From: CAWBRT01 sp963832365
GTDB taxonomy: Bacteria > Acidobacteriota > Terriglobia > Terriglobales > Acidobacteriaceae
Direction: 5' to 3'
Length of the DNA stretch: 64,000 nucleotides
NCBI GenBank assembly: GCA_963832365.1
Contig: CAWHUL010000005.1
Span: 62,001 to 126,000 of the forward strand
The notes beneath the pieces are model-generated. The model saw nothing but the letters and a program-made list of their open reading frames with translations. It did not search any database and had not been told where the DNA came from. Shown here piece after piece: positions 26,643 through 35,080 of this stretch; the first letter of the stretch is position 1; each line of letters opens with the position of its first letter. A program made the position numbers and the translations under genes.

Positions 26643-27601
26643 TCGCTGGCTCCTACCGGCGCGGGCGCTCCCATGGGAGACGGCCTCTGCCGGTGCTGAA
26701 CCGCATTGGCACGCCCATGCGGCGGCGCATAACGGCCGACTGCCCAGGCAGCGAAGTCGGCGAAGTCCCCGGCGTTTCTGGGCGGGCTGGTGTAATGCGG
26801 AGCGACTCCCAGATGCTCCGGCGTGAAGCAGAGGGTCATGGTGGTGTCAAATTCGGCCAGCGCGCCCATTTGGCGGTCGAACCACAGCTCGGAGTGTTCG
26901 CGATACCAGTCGGCCCAACTGATGCCGGTGCGCAGATGCCGCACCCCCAGCTTGCGCAGCCACTCGACTGCCGAATCGAGCCGGGGATCTTCATAGTGGA
27001 ACCATTGGCAGATGCCCATGCCCGCGGGAAACTGCGAGATGGCGGGCTTCGGGCTGCCATCCTCGCGAACCAATCCCATGTAGTAGTGCCGGTAGTAGGC
27101 GCTGCCCTCGGCTTCGCGATGGCGAGTGGTTGCCGTCCAGGTGGAGGGCAAATCGAAGAGGCTGTACCAGTGCACGCGTTCGACCAGCGGCAGCAGCAGT
27201 TCGGCGGTCTTCAGCAGCCCGAAAATCTGCACCTCTTCCGCCCCGAACGACGATGCCCCGGCTTCGGAAACCCAGACGGGCTTGCCGCGTGCCACAGAGC
27301 GGATCTCATCGATCTTTCGCGGCCAGTCATGAATGCTCCAATGATTCCAGTCGAGCGGAAAGCCGTGGACCGAGACCACGTCGATGGCGTCGATCACGCC
27401 ATAGGAGTCCAGCAACTTCACAAAATTAGGATCGATCGGCGAAATTCCGCCCAGCGCCAGCTTCAATTCGGGATTGACGGCGCGGATCGCCTTGGCCGCG
27501 GCGAGAACCATCTCGGCGAACTGCTTCCACTCGGGATCGAGCTTGAAATCCCAATGCGAGAGATTATTGGGCTCGTTCCAGAGCATCACGGCTTCAACCA
27601 T
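26639..27601 (-). CDS. Glycosidase-like TIM-barrel protein, apparently permuted
   Basis: 320 aa. Residues 7-12 already give LWNEPN, the acid/base signature of clan GH-A, and WVSEAG (about 110) gives the nucleophile strand. The C-terminal half (about 192-300) then shows WLRKLGVRHLRTGISWADWY, FTPEHLGVAPHY and FADFAAWAVGRY, which in GH5/GH39-type enzymes come before the NEP strand. The order is thus strands 4-8 then 1-3. AAAGGAAG before the ATG and the close upstream stop exclude a missing 5' part. No signal peptide. It lies 31 nt after the methyltransferase gene and overlaps the epimerase gene. Confidence 0.75.
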   Translation of the reverse strand: MVEAVMLWNEPNNLSHWDFKLDPEWKQFAEMVLAAAKAIRAVNPELKLALGGISPIDPNFVKLLDSYGVIDAIDVVSVHGFPLDWNHWSIHDWPRKIDEIRSVARGKPVWVSEAGASSFGAEEVQIFGLLKTAELLLPLVERVHWYSLFDLPSTWTATTRHREAEGSAYYRHYYMGLVREDGSPKPAISQFPAGMGICQWFHYEDPRLDSAVEWLRKLGVRHLRTGISWADWYREHSELWFDRQMGALAEFDTTMTLCFTPEHLGVAPHYTSPPRNAGDFADFAAWAVGRYAPPHGRANAVQHRQRPSPMGAPAPVGASE

Positions 27602-27632
27602 GAACTTCCTTTCGCTCGCTTAGCGTGCTCGT

Positions 27633-28442
27633 CTAGAGGGTCCCCGCCAACTCCAAATCCAGCACATACTGGCCGTCGCGAGTGACATTGCGCGGCTCAC
27701 AAATCCACGTCTCCGATTCAGGATGGGCCACGATCTCCAGCCCGGCGCTGCGCAGCATGGCTTCGGCGGCGGCGCGGTTGGGAATCCACCAGTTCGTCTG
27801 GTCGTTGGCGTAGCTGTTCTCGATGAAGTACATCTGGGGAAACTCAGGGTCGCTGAATATTTCTTTATTCCAGAAGTGGTAGTCCTTCTCCCACTCGCGC
27901 ACCTGCTCGGAGCCGCGAATCATGGTCTGGAAGAGCAGCCGGCCGCGCACCTTTTTGACCACTTTATCGAGGGCGAAAAGCGGATAGCGCAGGTGGTAGA
28001 GCAGGCCCATGAAGATCACATAATCGAACTGCCCCGCGAGCTGATCGACATCGTAGACCGAGCACTTTTGGAACTCGATCTCCAACCCCAGGGTTGCAGT
28101 GGCAAAACGGGCCTGATTGAGATATCGGTCGTCAATGTCGACGCCGAGCACCCGCCCGGCGCCGCGCTGCTTCATCTGAATGGAATAGAAGCCGCCGTTG
28201 CAGCCGATATCGAGCACGCTGGCGCCCGCCAGATCCCTTGGAATCGCCGGCTCGATGTGCTTCCACTTCACGTTCGGGAAGTCGCCGAGGAAGTGCTGGG
28301 GTGCGGTCCAGATGCCGTGCAGATTCATGTTATGAAACCACTCACCCAGCTCCTGAATACGCTGCGCAAGCACTTCGCCGGCGTCTTGGGGACGCGGGGC
28401 TGTGTCCGTGTGCTGTGGAACTCCATGGAGATGCATTGACAT
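27633..28442 (-). CDS. SAM-dependent methyltransferase (CmoB/DUF1698-like)
   Basis: 269 aa. SAM motif I VLDIGCNGGFYSIQM, then LGVDIDDRYLNQA and FDYVIFMGLLYHLRYPLFAL. It resembles CmoB-type tRNA methyltransferases, but the setting at the head of a glycosyltransferase cluster recalls the methyltransferase subfamily known from similar clusters (TIGR04290, recalled, not searched). Probable target: a sugar or glycan precursor. First gene of the minus-strand glycan cluster. Confidence 0.85.
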   Translation of the reverse strand: MSMHLHGVPQHTDTAPRPQDAGEVLAQRIQELGEWFHNMNLHGIWTAPQHFLGDFPNVKWKHIEPAIPRDLAGASVLDIGCNGGFYSIQMKQRGAGRVLGVDIDDRYLNQARFATATLGLEIEFQKCSVYDVDQLAGQFDYVIFMGLLYHLRYPLFALDKVVKKVRGRLLFQTMIRGSEQVREWEKDYHFWNKEIFSDPEFPQMYFIENSYANDQTNWWIPNRAAAEAMLRSAGLEIVAHPESETWICEPRNVTRDGQYVLDLELAGTL

Positions 28443-28699
28443 GAGTCGTTACCGGCATAGAGCCCGAGGCAATCCGGCCCGTTGCCCTGGCTGGAATTGA
28501 ACCTAAGCCGACCACCGTCCAGAGCTTAGAGGCGCGGTTGCGGTACTTGGGATGCCTGAGCGGGGCGGGGTGCGATGCGAGCCTCTTTAGTGGTGTTTGG
28601 CGCCGAGTGGTGCCTGAGCGATGACCTCCCAGTCCGGTTACGGGCGACGGCACTCCAGGCATTCGGGAGGCGAATTACGAACGGCAACTTCAGGGCAAG

Positions 28700-28846
28700 T
28701 CATACCATCCGCCGGCCGGTCACCAGGTTGATGATCGCCACAATGATCGCCAGTACCAGCAAAAGGTGGATCATGGCGCCGGCGACCTGGAATCCCCAAC
28801 CCAGCATCCACAGAATCAGCAGGATCGCAAAAATGGTCCAGAGCAT
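28700..28846 (-). CDS. Small membrane protein, lmo0937 family-like
   Basis: 48 aa. Reads MLWTIFAILLILWMLGWGFQ, then a second hydrophobic segment with LLLVLAIIVAIINLVTG and a basic end RRMV. Two membrane helices joined by a short turn fit the small lmo0937/YtxG-like stress-related family. Short ORF supported by the hydrophobic pattern and the expected WMLGW motif. Function unknown. Confidence 0.8.
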   Translation of the reverse strand: MLWTIFAILLILWMLGWGFQVAGAMIHLLLVLAIIVAIINLVTGRRMV

Positions 28847-29064
28847 AGCGTTTTACTCCGACAGTGAGGGCTGACCAACCACCTCGTTCCGCAAGCATTT
28901 CACAGTAAGAGCAAAACTGGACATCCGAGGTTGGCTGCTGCGAATTTTCGTGCCCGCCTGGCCTGGGACACACATAAAGCGCAAAGGGCGAACCGCTGGC
29001 ATAACTGGTGAGATGGCGACTTAGCGATAGTTATTCCGTGAACGTGATCGAAGCCTTAGCGATG

Positions 29065-29100
29065 CCCACATCTGCTGTATTCAGCAGATGTGGGTCTTTT
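29065..29100 (+). terminator. Perfect 13-bp hairpin with U-run, repeat-derived
   Basis: CCCACATCTGCTG, loop TATT, CAGCAGATGTGGG, then TCTTTT. It is a perfectly paired CATCTGC-type member of the hairpin family without the usual CACC tail. On plus it has the shape of an intrinsic terminator, but both flanking genes are on minus, so a role in termination there is unproven. The rest of 28847-29148 shows nothing. Confidence 0.5.
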
Positions 29101-29148
29101 CGCGAAGTCCAGAACTACCAGGGTAGCATCGAAACTCATGGCGCTGGT

Positions 29149-30426
29149 TTAGAACCCGTAGTCAACCAAGAGGCAGTACGGGGCGAGGCCGGTGTACAGG
29201 GTGGCTGCGCTCTCACCGCCTCCATTAGGGTCACCATTGGTGAGCGCTTGCTGTCCCAGTGCCAGCGTGGCATTCATGCTGTTCTTGAACGGAGACATAA
29301 ATTGCAGCATGCGATTGTTGGCAGAGTCCATCACTAAGAGATTGCCGCTCTTATCAAAACCGACCCCGATCGGAATCGCCAGTGTGCTCGGCCCAATACT
29401 ACTGTCGGCATTGCAGGACGATAGGGGAAACATGGGAGCAAAGGCAGGCTGTCCCAGTACCAGGGTAGCGGCAGCGCCGTTGGTTCCCAGGTTCGCTTTC
29501 GGATACATTAGGACACGGCTGTTTATTGCATCGGCCGTCCAAAGATTTCCTGAGGAATCGAAGGCAAGACCCGCTGGGTACGCCAAGGTGTTGGCAGTGA
29601 CGCCGCCGTTATTGGAATCAGCTGAGTTGAAGGCTAGCGCGCCAGCCGGCTGGCCCAGCTCCACGGTGGCAGCTCCATTCGTTACCTGGTTTGCCGGCGG
29701 GTACATCACTACACGGCTATTGCTGGTGTCGCTGACCCACAGATTGCCCGATGAGTCGAAGGCAATCCCCCCGCCGGAGCCGCCGAAAAACAGCCCAAGG
29801 CAGAGGGTTTTTGGGGTCGCGGGGTTCATAGCGATGGATCCCTGATTACAGGACGAACCCGACTGGTCCGTCTGCCCGAGCACGACAGTCGCACTTCCAC
29901 CAGCAACCAAATTAGCTTTCGGGTACATCAGCACGCGGCTATTACCTCCATCCGCCACCCAGAGATTGCCGGTGCTATCGAAGGCCATCCCACTTGGCTG
30001 GCCAATGCCCGCCCAGCCGACGTCGCAAACGTTAGTGGTTAGATTAGTTGCCCCGCTCGCTTGGCCGAGGGCAAAATTTGCCGCTTGGCCATTGGTGAAA
30101 GGAGGGCTGAATTGCAGCACACGGCAGTTGCCGCTATCGGCAACATAGAGATTGCCTGAGCTGTCCAGGGCGACCCCAAACGGCAGATTCATTGATTGTG
30201 CCGTGGGAGGAATAGGCGCCGCCTGTGCGTCAAAGGCGGCTTGCCCCAGCACTACGCTGGCGTTATGCCCCGTGGAGAGCGGCGCGTTGTAGATAAGAAG
30301 GCGGTTATTTCCCGCATCCGAAACAAAAATCTGCTCTTGCGTTTGTCCGCCGCCGGCGGCGGCGCAACCCATCATGTTGAGCAACAATGACAACAGTGCA
30401 AGGCTGAGATAGACGTGTCTCCCCAT
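29149..30426 (-). CDS. Exported NHL-repeat beta-propeller lipoprotein
   Basis: 425 aa. Hydrophobic signal segment with a lipobox-like MMGC at about 20, then six NHL blades, each with a variant of SGNLWVADGGNSRVLMYP. A propeller of six blades is a binding platform; enzymatic activity is not implied. The start at 30426 is chosen because it places the signal at the N-terminus. Neighbours give no clue to function. Confidence 0.85.
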   Translation of the reverse strand: MGRHVYLSLALLSLLLNMMGCAAAGGGQTQEQIFVSDAGNNRLLIYNAPLSTGHNASVVLGQAAFDAQAAPIPPTAQSMNLPFGVALDSSGNLYVADSGNCRVLQFSPPFTNGQAANFALGQASGATNLTTNVCDVGWAGIGQPSGMAFDSTGNLWVADGGNSRVLMYPKANLVAGGSATVVLGQTDQSGSSCNQGSIAMNPATPKTLCLGLFFGGSGGGIAFDSSGNLWVSDTSNSRVVMYPPANQVTNGAATVELGQPAGALAFNSADSNNGGVTANTLAYPAGLAFDSSGNLWTADAINSRVLMYPKANLGTNGAAATLVLGQPAFAPMFPLSSCNADSSIGPSTLAIPIGVGFDKSGNLLVMDSANNRMLQFMSPFKNSMNATLALGQQALTNGDPNGGGESAATLYTGLAPYCLLVDYGF

Positions 30427-30854
30427 AGTTTTCCTATTTTCCTCTTCGATTTGGCCGGATAAACGGTTGAGCGAAATCAGCAATACACCGTTTCGGCGCA
30501 TTGCTGGTTAGGCAAGACACGGCGGCACATACGAATGTACTTCCCTGCCTCGACCGCCGTAATTAATTGGCCGGATGGTGGTCAAGTTTAGCAGCCCTGG
30601 TTAGCGCCGCAAGTGACAAGGAAATCACCTGGCTCAGGCGGGTAGCCCCTCAGCGTCCGCCGAACGTGGGGCTCCCGGCTGACATGCTTACTTCCTTCGT
30701 TTTGTCGCACTGTTATAAGTGCCAGTTGTCACCTATCTCTTGTTCGGCCTACCGTCCGGGGTGGAGGTTTATCGGAAAGGTGCCAAGAAGTAACAGCGCA
30801 GCTGGAATTGCCTGTCCTGCGAGTTCTCTTTTGATCGCTTAGGAGGCCTTCTCA
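30427..30854. other. Gap with degenerate repeat remnants
   Basis: No convincing gene. Bases about 30595-30680 hold scrambled hairpin-family parts (CCTGGTTAGCGCCGCAAG and GCCGAACGTGGGGCTCCCGG). The stretch up to 30842 is open on plus (91 codons) but its residue make-up is not protein-like. TTAGGAGG just before 30855 is the ribosome binding site of the next gene. Confidence 0.55.
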
Positions 30855-31538
30855 ATGTCCGAAGCTGGAGGTTCCAACATCGAAGTCGCCCAGCATCTCA
30901 GTGAGCACAAAGTATCGTCGCAGTCTTTGGAACACGAAACAATAGAGATCGCGGAGGCCGTTTTGCTCGCGGTAATCGCTATCGCCACTGCCTGGAGTGG
31001 CTATCAGGCAGCGCTCTGGACTGGACATCAGGCAGAACTGTACGGGCAGGCGAGCAAACTGCGGGTTGAAGCCGAGGGAGTCGCCACATATGCCCATCAG
31101 GAGTTTCTGTATAACTCTTCGACCGTGGTTGAGTGGCTGAAGGCAGAAGCTCACGGCGATAAGAAACTCGCCGATATTTTTGAACGGCGTTTCCTTCCCG
31201 AGTTTCGTCCCGCCTTTGAAGCTTGGAAGAAGACTGACCCAGTCAACAACCCCAATGCTCGGGCGGGTCCTCAGTTGGTGGCGGAATATAGAAGCGCCAA
31301 GACGGAAGAGGCTGCTAGGTTGAATGACCAAGCCACAGAAGTCTTCCGGCACGGCACCCAAGCCCGTCAACACTCCGACCAATACGTGCGAACAACCGTG
31401 ACCCTGGCAACTGTGCTGCTGCTGATTGCGATCAGCCAGCATTTTAAGACTCGTGGTGTGCGGGTTGGACTGCTGGTGATCGCCATGCTCCTGCTGTGGT
31501 TTCCGCTTTACCATATCCTTACGCTGCCGCGAGCATAA
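30855..31538 (+). CDS. Hypothetical membrane protein
   Basis: 227 aa, family not recognised. One helix at about 31-50 (AVLLAVIAIATAWSGYQAAL), a soluble charged middle part (about 60-165), then two helices at the C-terminus (VTLATVLLLIAIS and VGLLVIAMLLLWFPLYHIL). TTAGGAGG precedes the ATG. Function unknown; it shares the region with two-component genes but runs alone. Confidence 0.75.
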   Translation: MSEAGGSNIEVAQHLSEHKVSSQSLEHETIEIAEAVLLAVIAIATAWSGYQAALWTGHQAELYGQASKLRVEAEGVATYAHQEFLYNSSTVVEWLKAEAHGDKKLADIFERRFLPEFRPAFEAWKKTDPVNNPNARAGPQLVAEYRSAKTEEAARLNDQATEVFRHGTQARQHSDQYVRTTVTLATVLLLIAISQHFKTRGVRVGLLVIAMLLLWFPLYHILTLPRA

Positions 31539-31639
31539 GGCGGTCTGCGGCGCAACCTCCATGCGGTTTGCCGTCCGTTTCATGTGACTCAGCCGGATTA
31601 TTCTTGGGAAGTTCTCTCTGCCGTGAAAGGCGGACGGAA

Positions 31640-31681
31640 CTACCCCACGTTAGCCAAAGACAGGCGAACGTGGGGCACCCG
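31640..31681. repeat. Intergenic hairpin repeat (CGTTAGCC type)
   Basis: CTACCCCACGTTAGCC pairs with GGCGAACGTGGGG, ending CACCCG. Confidence 0.85.
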
Positions 31682-31738
31682 GCAACAGGTCTAGTTCCCG
31701 ATGCAGAAGAAATCCTGCTGCATTAGCGTGATGTCCGG

Positions 31739-32227
31739 CTACTGCACGGTTTCCAGCCGGCCACGCATCTGCGAGGCCAACTGGCAGACCAGTTTTAGCT
31801 TTTCTTCGGCTTCGAGCGGCAGTGCCTGCGAATTCAGAACCAGCTCCGTCGAAAGCAGAATTCCGGTTACCGCGCCGCGCAGCTCGCTGCGCAGCAGAGA
31901 CTCGGCGGCACGCATGGCAATCGCGCGCGCCTCATCGTACCGCCGCAGCGCCAGACGCACCTCGCGCGCGACGCGGGCGGAGTTGCTGAGGCCCAGATTG
32001 ACGTAGACGGGTACCGCCATCCCGGAGGTGTTGAGCAGAATCTCAACCGCGTCGGGGTCGGCGTCGACCATGGCATCGTCCAGCACGACCGCACCGTATT
32101 CGTCATTTCGCAACATTGAGGTTGCGCGGCGAAGATTATCGGCCAGCTGTACAGGCTCGGCCAGAGCCTGTTGCAGCACTGTGGCGCACTCGACGCCACG
32201 CTTGGAAGCAGTAACTAGCAAAATCAT
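31739..32227 (-). CDS. Receiver-like mini-protein with a dimerisation-like tail
   Basis: 162 aa from the ATG at 32227. The N-terminal 85 residues resemble a degenerate receiver domain (MILLVTASKRGVE, AVVLDDAMVD). The C-terminal part (about 90-162) is a helical pair with LRGAVTGILLSTELVL, like the first helix of a HisKA domain but with Arg-Gly where His would be expected. No ATPase domain. It follows the NtrC-type regulator gene by 155 nt on the same strand, so an accessory role in that system is likely but unproven. Confidence 0.65.
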   Translation of the reverse strand: MILLVTASKRGVECATVLQQALAEPVQLADNLRRATSMLRNDEYGAVVLDDAMVDADPDAVEILLNTSGMAVPVYVNLGLSNSARVAREVRLALRRYDEARAIAMRAAESLLRSELRGAVTGILLSTELVLNSQALPLEAEEKLKLVCQLASQMRGRLETVQ

Positions 32228-32382
32228 TGTCGCCTCACATATCTTTCGAATGTTGGGCACAGCTTTAGGCTCAGCTGGCAAAGTTAGTAACGGACACACC
32301 ACCACGTTCTCCCGGCCAGCGGGCGAAACTGGCCGAGGCTTCAGGAGTGCGTACGCGGGCCGAATCACTTCGACTCGCGTTT

Positions 32383-33780
32383 CTACTGCAGCGCTCCGTA
32401 CTCTTTCAGTTTGCGGTAAAGGGTAGTCTTGCCGATGCCAAGCAGGCGCGCGGCTTCCAGTTTGTCGCCGTGCAACTGCTCAATCGCACCCAGGATGGCG
32501 CACTTTTCCATCTCCGCAATCGGCAGGATGCCGTGAGCCGCCTTGGCATGCTCGGCGGCAGCGGCCGATTCCACCTGCGAACGCCAGTTCTGGATCTGCG
32601 TAGGCAGATCGGCGGCATGGATCGTCGGCCCCGAAGTCAGGGCGCAGGCCCTTTCGAGGCTGTTCTGCAATTCGCGCACGTTGCCCGGCCAGTCGTAGGC
32701 GAGCATCAGCTTCAAAGCATCGTCGCTGACGTTGCGCTGCACGCCGGTGCTGCGCGTCATGCGTTCCAGGAAGTGCCCAACCAGCAGCGGAACGTCCTGC
32801 TTGCGGCTGCACAAGGGGGGAATGCGCAGCGTGAGCACGTTCAGACGGAAGTAGAGATCGCGGCGGAAATTTCCCTGGGCGACCGCCTGCTCCAGGTCGC
32901 GATTGGTGGCCGCCAGAATCCGCGCGTTGATGGGAATGGCCTTGGTGCCGCCGACCGGACGAATCTCTTTCTCCTGCAGGGCGCGCAGCAGCTTGGCTTG
33001 CAAATCGATCGGCAACTCGCCGACTTCGTCGAGAAACACCGTACCGCCCTCGGCAACCGCCAGCAGCCCATCCTTTGCCTTGTTTGCGCCGGTGAAGGCG
33101 CCCTTGACGTAGCCGAACAACTCGCTCTCGATGAGGGTGGGAACCAGCGAGCCGCAGTCCACCGGAACAAAAGGCTGGTCGCGGTGCGGCCCGGAGAAAT
33201 GAATCGAGCGCGCCACCAGCTCCTTGCCCGTGCCGCTCTCGCCCAGAATCAGCACCGGGTGCGAGCTGTGCGCCGCCTTGGAGATGATGCGATAAAGCTT
33301 CTCCATCTCCGGCGAGCGGCCGACAATCGAGCCGAAACCTTCCTTGGACTTGACCTGCTCGCGCAGGATGCGGTTTTCGCTGGTCAGTTGCAAATGCCCG
33401 ACCACGCGCTCCAGCAACAGACGGAGCTCTTCCAGGTTGAACGGCTTGGTGACGTAATCGTAGGCGCCGTTCTTCATCGCCTGCACCGCCGACTGCACGG
33501 TGGCGTAGCCGGTGATCACGACGACCACGGTTTCCGGACGGCGGCGCTTGATCTCGCGCAAGACTTCCAGGCCGCCGGTTCCCGGCAGCCGTAAATCGAC
33601 CAGCGCAACATCGATCCCGGTGGTTTCCAGGACGCGGTAGGCGTGCTCGGCGTTATCGGCAATAAAGGTGGAGAAACCGATGGTCTGGGCGATTTCGCGG
33701 CATCCGTCGCGAATCGCCCGCTCGTCGTCGACGATCAGCAGGTTCAACAGATTCGCTTCGGCCCTGGCCGTATCTGTCAT
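32383..33780 (-). CDS. NtrC-family sigma-54 response regulator
   Basis: 465 aa. Receiver domain with LIVDDE and phosphoacceptor D62, AAA+ domain with Walker A GESGTGKE and the sigma-54 contact loop GAFTGA intact, and a C-terminal Fis-type HTH (ARLLGIGKTTLYRKLKEY). It activates sigma-54 promoters after phosphorylation. The ATG at 33780 places the receiver properly; the open frame to 33981 has an unconvincing extension. No full kinase is on the same strand; the nearest is at 36719. Confidence 0.92.
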   Translation of the reverse strand: MTDTARAEANLLNLLIVDDERAIRDGCREIAQTIGFSTFIADNAEHAYRVLETTGIDVALVDLRLPGTGGLEVLREIKRRRPETVVVVITGYATVQSAVQAMKNGAYDYVTKPFNLEELRLLLERVVGHLQLTSENRILREQVKSKEGFGSIVGRSPEMEKLYRIISKAAHSSHPVLILGESGTGKELVARSIHFSGPHRDQPFVPVDCGSLVPTLIESELFGYVKGAFTGANKAKDGLLAVAEGGTVFLDEVGELPIDLQAKLLRALQEKEIRPVGGTKAIPINARILAATNRDLEQAVAQGNFRRDLYFRLNVLTLRIPPLCSRKQDVPLLVGHFLERMTRSTGVQRNVSDDALKLMLAYDWPGNVRELQNSLERACALTSGPTIHAADLPTQIQNWRSQVESAAAAEHAKAAHGILPIAEMEKCAILGAIEQLHGDKLEAARLLGIGKTTLYRKLKEYGALQ

Positions 33781-33983
33781 GGTTGGTTCAGCAGCAAACA
33801 TAATAGTTGCATTAGGTTCCAAAATGGTAGTGATTTCTTCCCTAAATGGCACTACCGACGAACCTCGAATCGCAATAACCGTATCTCTACCCTCTGCCAT
33901 TGCCAGCTCCCTTGAATAATCCTTGCCGCTGCGATGATCCGTAAATGCCGATTGCTTTATCACGATTTGCCACCCCGTCACGA

Positions 33984-34244
33984 TTAGCTGCCTTGACGGC
34001 TCACAAATGCTCCCCCCGGGTAAAGCAGGGCGCGTGCCTGACGCACCAGAGCCGCAGTGCGCTCGCCGGCCTCATTGATCTGCTCGCAGTAGCGGCGGTG
34101 CTTATCGCCGGCATGCAACTGCGCCAGCAGACCGGAGGAAATTAATATGCCGGTGGTAATGCTGCTCAACTCGTGCATGAGTTTCCGCAGCTCCAAACAC
34201 CGCACCTGGTTCAAGCCCGCAGTTTCAGAATTCAACTTGCTCAT
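33984..34244 (-). CDS. Stand-alone histidine-phosphotransfer-like mini-protein
   Basis: 86 aa from ATG 34244. LRKLMHELSSITTGILISSG resembles the phosphoacceptor helix of histidine kinases, with H24; a second helix follows (YCEQINEAGERTAALVRQAR). No ATPase domain, so if phosphorylated it must receive phosphate from elsewhere. Other in-frame starts at 34253 and 34283 fall in a 10-bp tandem repeat. It lies upstream of the NtrC-type gene on the same strand. Confidence 0.6.
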   Translation of the reverse strand: MSKLNSETAGLNQVRCLELRKLMHELSSITTGILISSGLLAQLHAGDKHRRYCEQINEAGERTAALVRQARALLYPGGAFVSRQGS

Positions 34245-34250
34245 CTTTGT

Positions 34251-34280
34251 CATGGTCCGGCATGGTCTGGCATGGTCCGG
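34251..34280. repeat. Three tandem 10-bp repeats
   Basis: CATGGTCCGG repeated three times with one change, directly upstream of the mini-protein start. Read on minus, each unit supplies an ATG, each in a different frame because the unit is 10 bp. Confidence 0.85.
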
Positions 34281-34588
34281 CATTAAAGAATGAATACGCT
34301 ATTCCCATAAGCAAACCTCGTACCAAAGCTGGAAAGAGAATCCCAATGTTCGAAATTGGGCGATAAACACAGGGGTTTGCGCATGCGGCACCGTCCCCGT
34401 TTTGGTGTGCTACGAGCACATGCGGCAAGTGCCGTCTCCCGTAATGGGAACCGAGGATGCACCAGAGGCCAAGAATTCGCCTCAACCGCAGCGCTTTGAA
34501 TCGATTGCCAAAACGGGCGGGCCGATTCCGGAAGCGGGAATGGTGTGTGCGGCGGCGACTCGGCAATCCGCACTGCGGGGCCGAAGAA

Positions 34589-34628
34589 CTGCCCCCCTCT
34601 AGCCAGCAGGCTAGAATGGGGCCACCCG
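34589..34628. repeat. Intergenic hairpin repeat (TCTAGCC type)
   Basis: CTGCCCCCCTCTAGCC pairs with GGCTAGAATGGGG, ending CCACCCG. Confidence 0.75.
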
Positions 34629-34825
34629 CTGAATCGTTTTCTGCAGAGGCGATAGCTGCCTTCACTTTTGAATGCTGCATTTGGAATACACTGAAGAGGG
34701 TGGAAAAAGTTACATAGCTACAGCCGGCGGCATCTCACAAAGAGGTGGGATATCCACTTTGGGATGGGGGTTTCAGCGAAGGAACTGCCGGCATGTTAGC
34801 GCCGATCGGTTAGTCCTGCGCGTGA

Positions 34826-34868
34826 CTACACCACGTCAGTCCACTGGCGGGACGGGACTTGGGGTACC
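34826..34868. repeat. Intergenic hairpin repeat (CGTCAGTCC type), worn
   Basis: CTACACCACGTCAGTCC pairs with GGACGGGACTTGGGG, ending TACC. Two mismatches break the outer stem. Confidence 0.7.
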
Positions 34869-34926
34869 AATCTCTTTGGGAGGTACCAGACGTCGGACAC
34901 GGGTACCCGGCACCAAGCACTTCGTT

Positions 34927-34962
34927 CCCACATTAGCCAACAGCGGGCAAATGTGGGCCACC
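34927..34962. repeat. Intergenic hairpin repeat (CATTAGCC type)
   Basis: CCCACATTAGCC pairs with GGGCAAATGTGGG, ending CCACC. Confidence 0.8.
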
Positions 34963-34980
34963 ACGGGACGGGACGCAGCT

Positions 34981-35016
34981 CCCACATCCGCCGAAAGCGG
35001 GCAGATATGGGGCACC
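34981..35016. repeat. Intergenic hairpin repeat (CATCCGCC type)
   Basis: CCCACATCCGCC pairs with GGGCAGATATGGGG, ending CACC. Confidence 0.75.
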
Positions 35017-35080
35017 TTCGAAGCGTCGCAAATAATCTGGTGGGCGCGAATCACTGCTTGAAAGAGGCAAGTACAAGCCG

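Larger units (their letters stand above)
34281..35080. other. Long gap with five repeat copies and no recognised gene
   Basis: Bases 34281-34588 show nothing certain: open frames on both strands lack protein-like composition. Five hairpin-family copies lie between 34589 and 35016 and are listed separately. Bases 35017-35080 lead into the next regulator and hold an AGAGG ribosome binding site. Confidence 0.5.

Noticed and set aside
28480..28560. Possible tRNA on minus (GGTTCAATTCC, like a T-arm, near 28490-28505)
   Set aside because: No matching acceptor, D-arm or anticodon arm can be built within 75 nt; the T-stem itself has mismatches. At most a relic.
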